In this document: positions 15,967 to 23,655 of the stretch, piece by piece
How positions within the stretch are numbered: the stretch's first letter is position 1
Layout of the letters: every line of letters begins with the position of its first letter
DNA from: Erysipelotrichaceae bacterium
GTDB lineage: Bacteria; Bacillota_I; Bacilli_A; Erysipelotrichales; Erysipelotrichaceae
Assembly: GCA_017432005.1 (NCBI GenBank)
Contig: JAFRKA010000026.1
Span: 1 to 64,000 of the forward strand
Reading direction: 5' to 3'
DNA: 64,000 nt
Translations under genes and position numbers: made by a program
Notes under the pieces: generated by a model
What the model was told of the DNA's origin: nothing
Seen by the model: the letters and a program-made list of their open reading frames with translations, nothing else
Database searches by the model: none

Positions 15967-16522
15967 AAATGATATTCAGATGTTCAAGGACCGTCTTGAT
16001 CCCTAAGAGGATCAGGATGATCCCGCCCAGGATCGGAGCTCTGTCTTTCAGCAGCAGGCCGATCTTTTTTCCGGCCAGATGGCCGAAAAGGCAGACGACA
16101 GTAGTGACGATCACGATGATCAGACAGCTAAGATACGGATTAAGACTGATCTCCGGCAGCAGGACACAGGAGCTCAGGGCATCGATCGAAGTCGCGATCG
16201 ATTCAAACAGTAGGATCTTCCAGGTAAAGGTCTCGCCTTTGTTTTCCTCTTCTTTCTTCTCGAAAGCCTCCCTGATCATATTGATGCCCAAGATTGACAG
16301 AACGATAAGTACGACCCAGTGATCGATGTTTTCGATATATGATATGAAAGGCAGAAACAGAAGATAGCCCAGAAGCGGCATCAGTCCCTGAAACAGACCG
16401 AAAGAAAAGGAAGAAAGGATCATCTGTTTTCTTCCATAATTACTGTATCTTAGACCGTTGGCGATCGAAACGGTAAGTGAATCCATCGCCAGGGCAAAAC
16501 CTAACAATATCGCATCGAACAT
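15965..16522 (-). CDS. mntP: manganese efflux pump MntP
   Basis: 185 residues with six transmembrane segments in two repeats. LGFALAMDSLTVSIANG in the first and ESIATSIDALSS in the second carry the conserved membrane aspartates of MntP. It exports Mn2+ and protects against manganese excess. The start at 16522 (MFDAILLGFA) is preferred over one 21 nt upstream by family alignment. No yybP-ykoY manganese riboswitch fits in the short gap upstream. Confidence 0.88.
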   Translation of the reverse strand: MFDAILLGFALAMDSLTVSIANGLRYSNYGRKQMILSSFSFGLFQGLMPLLGYLLFLPFISYIENIDHWVVLIVLSILGINMIREAFEKKEEENKGETFTWKILLFESIATSIDALSSCVLLPEISLNPYLSCLIIVIVTTVVCLFGHLAGKKIGLLLKDRAPILGGIILILLGIKTVLEHLNII

Positions 16523-16560
16523 ACAAGTGTTATGATATAGCAATTCTTCCTTCAGCGCAA

Positions 16561-17034
16561 TCAGTTAAGATCGATCTTGTAGCGGAAGATATACTTCGTC
16601 TTTTCTCCCGTCGCATAAAGCTTGTGGTTGCGGGGAACTTCGACCAGTTCCAGAAGTTCACCATTCAGTCTTTTTAAGGTCATATAGGAAGCAATGTTTT
16701 CCGGTGAACAGGTGATGATCAGCTCATCCATCCCGAATTCACCACGGGCGATCTCAAAAAGCACTCTGCAGGCTTCATAGGCATAGGAATTGCCCCGGTA
16801 TGCTGGTAAGACATTGTATCCGACGTGACCGTAGTAATACATATCACCTTCCACCGTCATCCTCAGATCGATCGTTCCGACCTTTACCTGATCCGCGTGT
16901 CTGATGATGTCGTAATAGACGGTAGCTACTCCGTCATAGGCTTCCTGTTCACTGACGCGGTATCTTTCCTTCAGATCGACGATCTGACCTTCATAGATCT
17001 TCTTTTTAAACAGGCGATTGAAAAAAGAATACAT
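16561..17034 (-). CDS. GNAT family N-acetyltransferase
   Basis: 157 residues. The acetyl-CoA pyrophosphate-binding motif appears as VLPAYRGNSYAYEACR, followed by DELIITCSPENIASYMTLKRLNGE, the typical GNAT beta5-alpha4 region. The substrate is unknown. The start is supported by an extended -10 (TGCTATAAT) exactly 6 nt upstream. Confidence 0.8.
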   Translation of the reverse strand: MYSFFNRLFKKKIYEGQIVDLKERYRVSEQEAYDGVATVYYDIIRHADQVKVGTIDLRMTVEGDMYYYGHVGYNVLPAYRGNSYAYEACRVLFEIARGEFGMDELIITCSPENIASYMTLKRLNGELLELVEVPRNHKLYATGEKTKYIFRYKIDLN

Positions 17035-17040
17035 AAATGA

Positions 17041-17049
17041 ATTATAGCA
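17041..17049 (-). promoter_or_regulatory. extended -10, predicted leaderless start of GNAT gene
   Basis: TGC followed by TATAAT on the minus strand, 6 nt before the ATG at 17034 and only 3 nt beyond the T-run of the preceding gene's terminator. Confidence 0.7.
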
Positions 17050-17052
17050 CTC

Positions 17053-17076
17053 AAAAAGCCTTCTTTCGAAGGCTTT
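17053..17076 (-). terminator. terminator of the DUF1836/membrane-protein operon
   Basis: On the minus strand AAAGCCTTC and GAAGGCTTT pair around a GAAA loop and are followed by T residues. Confidence 0.87.
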
Positions 17077-17082
17077 GACTGT

Positions 17083-18675
17083 CTATTCAACCGGAGTGAT
17101 CGAGATGAAATCGGTTATCTTTCCCTCTCCGGTGACATTTGCGCTGATCAGATCACCCTCATGGATGAATGATGCGGCATAGTAGGAACCCGAGAGATCA
17201 TACCAGTAAATCTTTCCTTCACTGTCCTTCATCAGGACGATACTGTTGCCGTCCTTCACGATGATCCTGACCTCATCGACGGTGAAGTGTTTCAGTGTCG
17301 TTTCGCTGTTGCCGCTGTCAACTGGAGTATCCGTTTCACCGATCAGTTTCAGATAATTATTATATGCCTCTTCCACGGTCTTTCCGACAGCTACTGTCTG
17401 ATAGTTCTCATAGCTCACAAAAGCGTAGTTCTTGATCAGATTCGCACCGTCGACCAGTCCCATGAAATAAGTCGGGACGCCCTTTACATTGACCATGCTC
17501 GGGAAGATGGCAGTGTAGTGATACTGCTGGACAGCACCTTCAGCTGAGCTTCTGGCAGAGTATTCCTCAGCTCCAGCTCTTCTGATGTATGATACTTCAC
17601 CGTTGCGCAGATTCACATAGGCGAAGCCGACATTTGATTCATCCTTGCCAACACTGGTCACGCCGGTATAAATGCAGACATTGTGGTCGAACTGGACATA
17701 AGCATAGTCGTCAGTGAATTCCACGACGCCCTTGTTGGACCAGTTGAACAGACCGTTTTCATATTTCTTGCTCTGCATGAACTGTGTGTAGACCAGGGAG
17801 ACCGGATAGATGTTGTCCACCCATTTCGGAGCTGAAGCATTGTCATAATAATCGCTCTTGCCGCTGACCGGATCGGTGATATAGATACCTTTTATATCTC
17901 TGGTCTTGCCTACCCAGGTCACATCATAGACCGGAGTCACCCAGTATGGTTTCTGATTGTCATCGAGTTCAAACTTCGGGCTGCCGAAGATCGCAGTCGG
18001 ATCTTTGAAGAACAGATGACGCTGCAGGTTATCGTTGAAGTAAGCGCTGGTCATGTATCTCATGCCTTCGCTTCTCACCAGTTTCGCATCACCGCTCTCA
18101 CAGTCGACCATGATATAGCCGGGCGTCGTCCTCGTTATGAGATACTTGAACATCCCACCGAAATCGATCGGTGTGACTCTGAACAGTGAATCATTCAGAA
18201 CGATCTGGACCCAGTCATCTCCGACATCATACTGTGATACTTCATCTGATCCCAGAGTACCGAAGACTCTATCACCAAGCTGAACGGCCGTGTTCTTGTC
18301 GACCAGCTGGACCTGATTCGGATCGAATTCCTCGATCTGTTCGAAATCGATCTCTCTGATCGGTGACTGATCACGGTAATTGCTCAGACCACCGGTATAA
18401 GGTGTGCCGATCAGCACCGCGATAAAGAAGACGCTGATGATGATCGACAGAATGCCGATCGAAGCAGAAAACTTTCTTTTTCTGGCTTCCTTTGGCACCG
18501 TTATGAAACCACCCAGGAACAGAAAGACGATCAGGGCGATGAACAACAGTTCGATCACGAAGGCCGGCGAGTGCAGATTCAAAGGAATGCAGCACATATA
18601 CTGGCAGAATATCAGCAGGATAGCCAGTACGATCGCCATCATGATCAGATAGATTCCTTTATTCTTTTTCTTCAT
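17083..18675 (-). CDS. membrane protein with large extracytoplasmic domain, unknown function
   Basis: 530 residues. Three N-terminal transmembrane segments (about residues 8-28, 36-58 and 70-92) are followed by a ~430-residue domain outside the membrane, rich in Tyr, Asp and beta-strand patterns (DYAYVQFDHNVCIYTG, GEVSYIRRAGAEEY). No catalytic or binding motif is recognised. A GAGGTGGTAG ribosome site lies in the end of the upstream DUF1836 gene, and the two genes overlap by ATGA, so they are co-translated. This suggests the DUF1836 regulator and this protein act in one response. Confidence 0.65.
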   Translation of the reverse strand: MKKKNKGIYLIMMAIVLAILLIFCQYMCCIPLNLHSPAFVIELLFIALIVFLFLGGFITVPKEARKRKFSASIGILSIIISVFFIAVLIGTPYTGGLSNYRDQSPIREIDFEQIEEFDPNQVQLVDKNTAVQLGDRVFGTLGSDEVSQYDVGDDWVQIVLNDSLFRVTPIDFGGMFKYLITRTTPGYIMVDCESGDAKLVRSEGMRYMTSAYFNDNLQRHLFFKDPTAIFGSPKFELDDNQKPYWVTPVYDVTWVGKTRDIKGIYITDPVSGKSDYYDNASAPKWVDNIYPVSLVYTQFMQSKKYENGLFNWSNKGVVEFTDDYAYVQFDHNVCIYTGVTSVGKDESNVGFAYVNLRNGEVSYIRRAGAEEYSARSSAEGAVQQYHYTAIFPSMVNVKGVPTYFMGLVDGANLIKNYAFVSYENYQTVAVGKTVEEAYNNYLKLIGETDTPVDSGNSETTLKHFTVDEVRIIVKDGNSIVLMKDSEGKIYWYDLSGSYYAASFIHEGDLISANVTGEGKITDFISITPVE

Positions 18676-19229
18676 TTTCTACCACCTCTCAAACTGTCAA
18701 GGTTGATGGCAATCTGTTCAAGACATCTTCCGGATATATAGGCATAGACCATGACCTTAAGAGCTTTTAAGAGCCTGTCATAGTTGATCTCCTCCACTTT
18801 ATCAAGTAATGAAGAGATCGTTGCCTCAATGCTTGTTTCAGACAGACACTGTTCATCCAGACGGCTGACAGCCTTGCAGAAATAATCATAGAGGTCCTCT
18901 TCCGAGACGATATCATCGCTCTCATCATCGGTATCACCGTTGATCAGATGCATGAGTTCTCCGATATCCTCGATATTCATACAGTCTCTCAAAGCTGAAA
19001 TAAGTAAGACTCTGGACAGATGCCTCTCAAAATACTTCTTTCTTTCAGGCCGCGGTACGAATTTACGCTTGACCCAGTTTTGGATCGTCGAAGCCTGAAG
19101 ACCCGTGATCCTGCAGATCTGACCGAGAGACAAACCTCCCGTGATCTCGATCATCGGTTTCAGTACCGAGAATGCATCTTCATTTCCGCCGTATTCGATA
19201 TTCGTGCCAGGAATCGTCTTGCTTAACAT
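18672..19229 (-). CDS. DUF1836 protein, putative MerR-like DNA-binding regulator
   Basis: 185 residues. Residues ~30-60 (GGLSLGQICRITGLQASTIQNWVKR) form a helix-turn-helix like that of MerR/DUF1836 proteins, followed by KFVPRPERKKYFERHLSRVLLISALRD, the family continuation. The C-terminal half is acidic and helical. A GGGGG ribosome site precedes the ATG. It lies upstream of, and overlaps, the membrane protein gene. Confidence 0.82.
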   Translation of the reverse strand: MLSKTIPGTNIEYGGNEDAFSVLKPMIEITGGLSLGQICRITGLQASTIQNWVKRKFVPRPERKKYFERHLSRVLLISALRDCMNIEDIGELMHLINGDTDDESDDIVSEEDLYDYFCKAVSRLDEQCLSETSIEATISSLLDKVEEINYDRLLKALKVMVYAYISGRCLEQIAINLDSLRGGRK

Positions 19230-19261
19230 ATTGCCCCCTTTTTCTTTTTTCGATCAATAGA

Positions 19262-19305
19262 TTAAAGAGGATCAGCTGCTCTTAAGCAGCCTGATCACTC
19301 TTTAA
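19262..19305. terminator. long inverted repeat, likely bidirectional terminator
   Basis: TTAAAGAGGATCAG...CTGATC(A)CTCTTTAA forms a near-perfect stem of about 18 bp with a short loop at 19281-19284, between the 48-codon gene and the DUF1836 gene. T-content next to the stem is moderate, so an operator or RNA-structural role is not excluded. Confidence 0.6.
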
Positions 19306-19323
19306 AGGTAAGATAAGTTATGC

Positions 19324-19470
19324 TTAGTAGCGTCTGTAGCCTCTGGGTCTCAGAAGGAAGATCAGGATCCATAATGGGCTCAGATAGAAGCAGACCCTGA
19401 TGATCAGCCAGACAAATGATAATGCCAGATCCAGCATAAGACCAAACATTCCAAATAATATCATTAACAT
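19324..19470 (-). CDS. 48-residue membrane peptide
   Basis: A short gene reading MLMILFGMFGLMLDLALSFV and on through a second hydrophobic run to a basic tail RPRGYRRY. It is preceded by AAAGGAGG 9 nt before the ATG and by a consensus promoter. The mostly hydrophobic sequence predicts one long or two short membrane helices with a positively charged C-terminus. An overlapping longer frame starting at 19492 uses the same DNA but has no ribosome site and an unremarkable product, so the 48-codon frame is preferred. Function unknown; possibilities include a small regulator of a membrane protein or a toxin-like peptide. Confidence 0.68.
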   Translation of the reverse strand: MLMILFGMFGLMLDLALSFVWLIIRVCFYLSPLWILIFLLRPRGYRRY

Positions 19471-19493
19471 TATTTTCTACCTCCTTTACCATC

Positions 19494-19523
19494 CCATGAA
19501 AACTACATTACCTTCATGGTAAT
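19494..19523 (-). promoter_or_regulatory. candidate operator (palindrome over the start site)
   Basis: ATTACCTTCATGGTAAT (19507-19523) has 6-bp arms and a 5-nt centre. CCATGAA (19494-19500) and TTCATGG (19513-19519) form a second, nested inverted repeat. The palindrome covers the expected +1 of the promoter at 19527-19555, a classical repressor position. It could alternatively be an RNA hairpin in the leader. Confidence 0.5.
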
Positions 19524-19526
19524 TTG

Positions 19527-19555
19527 ATTATATCAGAGGTTCATATGACTGTCAA
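19527..19555 (-). promoter_or_regulatory. consensus sigma-A promoter of the 48-residue peptide
   Basis: TTGACA (19550-19555 on the minus strand), a 17-nt spacer and TATAAT (19527-19532) match the vegetative consensus perfectly. I noticed no other promoter in the window this close to consensus in both hexamers. Confidence 0.85.
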
Positions 19556-19573
19556 GTGATTATGATAAAAATC

Positions 19574-19981
19574 TTACAGATCTTTTATCGCCCTTTCCAG
19601 CTGCTGATAAACACCTTCAAAATCGCCTGTATACCACGGATCGTCGATCTGCTCTTCAGACAGCAGACTGATCTTGTGATCATGGTCATCGATTATCCTG
19701 TTAATATAACGCAGATTGAGGTCATCCATAATATATATCTCATCGAAAGTCTCATAATCTTCCTGAGTGATCCTTCTGGCGTGATGCCTTTCATAAGGGA
19801 TCTTATGCTTATCCAGACATCTTTTTGCCGGCGGATAGATATCATTACCATCTTCTTCATAAGAAACAGCCCGAGATTCACAATAAAGATCAGGTTTCAG
19901 ATACTTACATATATACTCAGCCATCACACTGCGACAGATATTGCCGTGGCAGACAAAAAGCACTTTTCTTTTCTCTTCCAT
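19574..19981 (-). CDS. low-molecular-weight protein tyrosine phosphatase
   Basis: 135 residues. VLFVCHGNICRSVMAEY is the CX5R P-loop with the nucleophilic cysteine, and DDPWYTGDFEGVY holds the general-acid aspartate. The ATG at 19981 is preceded by CGGAGA; a TTG one codon upstream is also possible. It dephosphorylates phosphotyrosine, and perhaps arginine-phosphate as some Bacillota homologues do. The rhodanese lipoprotein gene is just upstream. Confidence 0.88.
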   Translation of the reverse strand: MEEKRKVLFVCHGNICRSVMAEYICKYLKPDLYCESRAVSYEEDGNDIYPPAKRCLDKHKIPYERHHARRITQEDYETFDEIYIMDDLNLRYINRIIDDHDHKISLLSEEQIDDPWYTGDFEGVYQQLERAIKDL

Positions 19982-19995
19982 CAAAAAAATCTCCG

Positions 19996-20370
19996 TTATT
20001 CTACATCATAGATCCAGTCGATTATCCCGCCGAAATCATAGACGTTCTCATAACCCATCTTCACCAGCTTCTCAGCCGCTTCCTTGCTGCGACGTCCGCT
20101 GCGGCAGTAGACCAGGATCTTCTGTTTCTTGTCTTTCAGCGTCTCACTGATCTTCTCATCGATCGATTCATTAGGGTAACAGATCGCACCTGGAATATGT
20201 CCACTGTCAAATTCATCCTGTCTGCGCACATCCAGGATCACATAACCGGTCTCTTCATCCATGATCTTTTTGGCTTCTTCTTGTGAGATCAGATGATATT
20301 CGGCTGCACTGTTACCGGTATTGCAGGCACATAAGATCAGCAGCATGATCGCGATGATCACCTTTTTCAT
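19996..20370 (-). CDS. rhodanese-domain lipoprotein
   Basis: 124 residues. MKKVIIAIMLLILCAC contains a lipobox, and a single rhodanese domain follows with DVRRQDEFDSGHIPGA and the active-site loop YCRSGRRS, including the catalytic cysteine. It likely handles sulfane sulfur or thiol redox at the outer membrane face. It is packed 3 nt after a small membrane-protein gene and 15 nt before the tyrosine phosphatase gene, probably one transcript. Confidence 0.85.
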   Translation of the reverse strand: MKKVIIAIMLLILCACNTGNSAAEYHLISQEEAKKIMDEETGYVILDVRRQDEFDSGHIPGAICYPNESIDEKISETLKDKKQKILVYCRSGRRSKEAAEKLVKMGYENVYDFGGIIDWIYDVE

Positions 20371-20373
20371 ATT

Positions 20374-20673
20374 TCAGTGTCTCACTTTCTCGAATATCGT
20401 AATGATCAAATAAACGATCACAGCGATCACCAGGATATGGATCAGCAGATTGACAGGCGCAAAACGCAGTGACTGGCTGCCGCTTTGTCCCATCTCCATC
20501 GCATAGATATGTACACATCTGAGACCAAATCCATCCTGGATCGTGATCTCTCCGCCGTGATTCGTGATGCACAGTTTCAGATATCCTCTTTTAAGATAAC
20601 TGCGATAATTTATCAGCATTCCCAGCAGACTGACCACCAGTCCCGCTGTCAGAGAAATCAGCAGTTTTTTCAT
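20374..20673 (-). CDS. small membrane protein, unknown
   Basis: 99 residues with two transmembrane segments, one at the N-terminus and one near the C-terminus (VNLLIHILVIAVIVYLIITIF), and a short loop between (CITNHGGEITIQDGFGLRC). The ATG has GGGAGGATCA upstream. It opens the three-gene unit with the rhodanese lipoprotein and tyrosine phosphatase. Function not recognised. Confidence 0.6.
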   Translation of the reverse strand: MKKLLISLTAGLVVSLLGMLINYRSYLKRGYLKLCITNHGGEITIQDGFGLRCVHIYAMEMGQSGSQSLRFAPVNLLIHILVIAVIVYLIITIFEKVRH

Positions 20674-20717
20674 TCAGTGATCCTCCCTCGTATCATCTTC
20701 AATTATAGCCCCTATTG

Positions 20718-20723
20718 TATAAT
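20718..20723 (+). promoter_or_regulatory. -10 element, predicted leaderless start of GH2 gene
   Basis: TATAAT with the spacer TAAGAT (6 nt) before the ATG at 20730, and no ribosome site. Confidence 0.7.
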
Positions 20724-20729
20724 TAAGAT

Positions 20730-22349
20730 ATGAACAGCTATGACACATACTATCCCCGTCCGCAGCTGAAAAGAGCTTCGTTCTTTTCGCTCAACGGTAA
20801 GTGGAAACTCAATGATCAGACCATCAATGTACCTTATCCACCGGAAGCCGAACTCTCCGGATACAAAGGGCCGACTGAGCAGCTGCACTATGAAAAAAGC
20901 TTTGTTCTGCCTGCCGATTTCTACGGATCAGACGACAAAGTGATCCTTCATTTCGGAGCTGTCGATCAGGTCTGCGATGTTTATCTCAACGATACATTCC
21001 TCACTCATCATGAAGGAGGCTATCTGCCTTTTTCTGTCGATATCACTTCCCATCTTAAAAAGAATAATATCCTGAAAGTCGATGTTACGGACACCCTGGA
21101 TCCTTTCTACCCCTATGGCAAGCAATGCAAGGATCCCAAAGGCATGTGGTATACACCGGTATCCGGTATCTGGCAATCTGTCTGGATCGAAGCCTATCCG
21201 CAAAACGGTATCGATAGTATAGAACTGATCGCTGATGCGGATACACTTAAGATCCATATCGATTCCAAGGCCGATCATTTTATGATCGAAACGGAAGGAT
21301 ATAAAGAGACAACTGATCAAAAAGATATCACGATCAGTTTCAAAGATCCTCATCTCTGGTCACCGGCTGATCCGTATCTTTATAATCTGAAGATCTCAAC
21401 TGATAATGATTCGATCGAATCCTATTTCGCTTTAAGAAAGATCAGTGTCAGAGAGATCGATGGCCAAAAGAAACTCTTCCTCAACGATGAGCCGCTGTTC
21501 ATCAACGGTCTACTGGATCAGGGCTACTTTGAACCGGGCATCTATGTGCCTGAAGATCCTGAAGACTATGAAAAAGATGTAGTTAATATAAAGAAACTCG
21601 GTTTCAACACCTTAAGGAAACATATCAAGATCGAAGCTGAAGCCTTCTATTATTACTGTGATCTTCACGGTATCCTGGTGATCCAGGATATGGTCAATTC
21701 CGGACCTTACCGTTTCTTTAAAGACACGATCCTGCCGACGATCGGATTCACCCATCTTAAACAGAAGATCAAAGATCAGAAAAGATATGATTTCTTCCTG
21801 GAACAGGCCAAAGAGACGATCACCCATCTGAAAAACCATCCGTGTATCATCGCCTATACGATCTATAATGAAGGCTGGGGTCAGCAGGATGCATCAGGGA
21901 CCTACGAGATCCTCAAGCAGTGCGATCCGGAAAGACTGTTTGATTCAACATCCGGATGGTTCTTTGATGACAAGTCGGATTTTGATTCCTATCATATCTA
22001 TTTCCGCAACAAGGTACTCAATGGCGGCAAAAACCTGCTGTTCCTCTCGGAGTGCGGAGGCTTTATCAGAAATATCGCTGAACACCGTTCCGAGAAAGGC
22101 AGCACCTGGGGATACGGCAAGACCGATTCTGAAGAAGAACTGACGGACAAGATCATCGGCATGCATGAAAAGATGGTCATCCCATCGATCAGAAACGGAC
22201 TTGTAGGTCTCATCATGACTCAGATCAGCGATGTCGAAGGAGAAGTCAATGGTCTGTTCACTTATGACCGTTCTATCTGCAAAGTGAATAAAGAAAAGAT
22301 CCTGGAAGCCAACAGGAGACTTGACAGGATCTATAAGGAACAGTTTTAA
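20730..22349 (+). CDS. glycoside hydrolase family 2 protein
   Basis: 539 residues without a signal peptide, so the enzyme is cytoplasmic. The N-terminal sugar-binding jelly roll (LNGKWKLND ... VILHFGAVDQVCDVYLND) and immunoglobulin-like domain precede a TIM barrel. The likely acid/base is E381 in YNEGWGQ and the nucleophile E441 in FLSECGGF. The family includes beta-galactosidases, beta-glucuronidases and beta-mannosidases; specificity cannot be fixed by reading. The protein is shorter than LacZ-type enzymes and resembles compact GH2 members. It ends 1 nt before the convergent lipoprotein gene. Confidence 0.88.
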   Translation: MNSYDTYYPRPQLKRASFFSLNGKWKLNDQTINVPYPPEAELSGYKGPTEQLHYEKSFVLPADFYGSDDKVILHFGAVDQVCDVYLNDTFLTHHEGGYLPFSVDITSHLKKNNILKVDVTDTLDPFYPYGKQCKDPKGMWYTPVSGIWQSVWIEAYPQNGIDSIELIADADTLKIHIDSKADHFMIETEGYKETTDQKDITISFKDPHLWSPADPYLYNLKISTDNDSIESYFALRKISVREIDGQKKLFLNDEPLFINGLLDQGYFEPGIYVPEDPEDYEKDVVNIKKLGFNTLRKHIKIEAEAFYYYCDLHGILVIQDMVNSGPYRFFKDTILPTIGFTHLKQKIKDQKRYDFFLEQAKETITHLKNHPCIIAYTIYNEGWGQQDASGTYEILKQCDPERLFDSTSGWFFDDKSDFDSYHIYFRNKVLNGGKNLLFLSECGGFIRNIAEHRSEKGSTWGYGKTDSEEELTDKIIGMHEKMVIPSIRNGLVGLIMTQISDVEGEVNGLFTYDRSICKVNKEKILEANRRLDRIYKEQF

Positions 22350-22350
22350 A

Positions 22351-23457
22351 CTAAGTCAATGAACAGGCGGTATCGCAGTCGTCGATCTGACTGACTGTTT
22401 CCGAATGCAGGACATCGATATCCAGATATCCGGCGAACCAGCTGCTCAGACCTTCCAGAGTCTGATAGTACGGAAGATCATCATTGCTTCCGGGATCAAG
22501 GTAAGCCTTGACTTCACCGTTCTCGTAGATGAACATCGAAGGTGTATAGGAAACTCTGTCGCTGACGGAGTTTTTTGTTTTTGCCAGCACCGTCAGATCC
22601 ACCGCATACATGTCGATCTGATTGCTTTCGGTAAATTCTCTGACGATCGGAGCGAATGAAGCACAGGAGACACAGCCCGGCAGATAGACATAAAGAGCGA
22701 AGGTCTTCCCCTCTTTTTCCAGTTCTTCCAGCTGTTGTAAGGAAGTGATCTCGATGAACAGATCATCGGTGATCTTGTCTTCCTGCTTGTCTGCTTTTGA
22801 ACCGGCGATCGGTGTAAGAGTCAGGAAATCGATATTGTGGTAATTCACTATCGAGAAATCGTAATGATCGCTTCCACCGTCTGAATACTTGGTCTCGACC
22901 TTGTTGTCACCGTCATAGTACCAGTAACCGCCGACATTGTAGATCTTCGTCTCATCCCAGCCCAGTTCCACCAGCATGTTTTTGGTCATGCCGGCATAAC
23001 CGCCGCCGCCGCACATCAGGAAGATATATTTGTCTTTAGGGAAAAGACTTTCCAGGATATGCAGGGATTCTTCATAGTTGGCGGTATATCCGTTCTCATC
23101 ATGAGTGAACAGCGTATAACCGCTGTAGGAACTTCCGACTTCTTCCGGCAGTCCTTCGACATTGCACAGATAAGGATAAGGAACGACTTCAAAGCCTTTC
23201 ACAAAACCTGAAAGATAGGAATCACCGCCGATCGCTTCGTAATTGGCTTCATCCTTCAGCATCCGCATATCGCGGTATACCGCATCCTCTCTGCCCAGAT
23301 ATTTATCGATCGTCTTCTCATTGATATTCCTGTCGATGCCCAGCTGTCCTCGCATACCGTCTTCCACTTCCGGAAGCGGCAAAGTATCATCAGCTTTGCA
23401 GGCTGATAAGGACATGAACATACACAGGATCATCAGAATACTTATTGCTTTTTTCAT
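22351..23457 (-). CDS. rhodanese-thioredoxin fusion lipoprotein
   Basis: 368 residues. A lipobox (LSAC) follows a signal peptide. The first ~200 residues contain a rhodanese-like fold, with FLMCGGGGYAGMTKNMLVEL as the active-site loop and NVGGYWYYDG afterwards. The C-terminal thioredoxin-like domain has YVYLPGCVSCASFAPIV (CxxC) and the cis-proline in SYTPSMFIY. Joining the two suggests transfer of sulfane sulfur or persulfide reduction outside the membrane (inference). TATAGT/TAGTAT sequences lie 6-8 nt before the ATG. Confidence 0.78.
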   Translation of the reverse strand: MKKAISILMILCMFMSLSACKADDTLPLPEVEDGMRGQLGIDRNINEKTIDKYLGREDAVYRDMRMLKDEANYEAIGGDSYLSGFVKGFEVVPYPYLCNVEGLPEEVGSSYSGYTLFTHDENGYTANYEESLHILESLFPKDKYIFLMCGGGGYAGMTKNMLVELGWDETKIYNVGGYWYYDGDNKVETKYSDGGSDHYDFSIVNYHNIDFLTLTPIAGSKADKQEDKITDDLFIEITSLQQLEELEKEGKTFALYVYLPGCVSCASFAPIVREFTESNQIDMYAVDLTVLAKTKNSVSDRVSYTPSMFIYENGEVKAYLDPGSNDDLPYYQTLEGLSSWFAGYLDIDVLHSETVSQIDDCDTACSLT

Positions 23458-23579
23458 ACCTATATACTATATCACTAATCTGAAGACAAGCTGAATTTTA
23501 CTCTCTACATAAAAAAGAAGCAGATCCTTTTTAGTTAGATACTAATTAATAAAATTTAAACGTATGAAAAGAGCGAAAC

Positions 23580-23607
23580 TTGACAAAATCTGGGGGGGGG
23601 ATACTAT
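23580..23607 (+). promoter_or_regulatory. promoter with a nine-G homopolymer in its spacer
   Basis: TTGACA (23580-23585) and TACTAT (23602-23607) are separated by 16 nt, nine of which are an uninterrupted G-run (23592-23600). One added G would give the optimal 17-nt spacing, so slippage could change expression of the lipoprotein downstream. The flanking 186-nt gap holds nothing else recognisable. Confidence 0.6.
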
Positions 23608-23655
23608 TCACATATACAAATAAATAAGATTAATTTTATACATATGGAGGTAAAT

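Noticed and set aside
16523-16560. Manganese (yybP-ykoY) riboswitch before mntP
   Set aside because: The gap to the upstream gene is only 38 nt, too short for that RNA, and none of its conserved elements is visible.
19295-19492. A 65-codon frame starting at 19492 over the 48-codon peptide
   Set aside because: Its start precedes the Shine-Dalgarno AAAGGAGG that serves the 48-codon frame, and its product has no coherent features.
23644-23655. ATG at 23644 as start of the AT-rich lipoprotein
   Set aside because: Its codons contain the GGAGG ribosome site of the GTG at 23656, which yields a textbook lipoprotein signal sequence.
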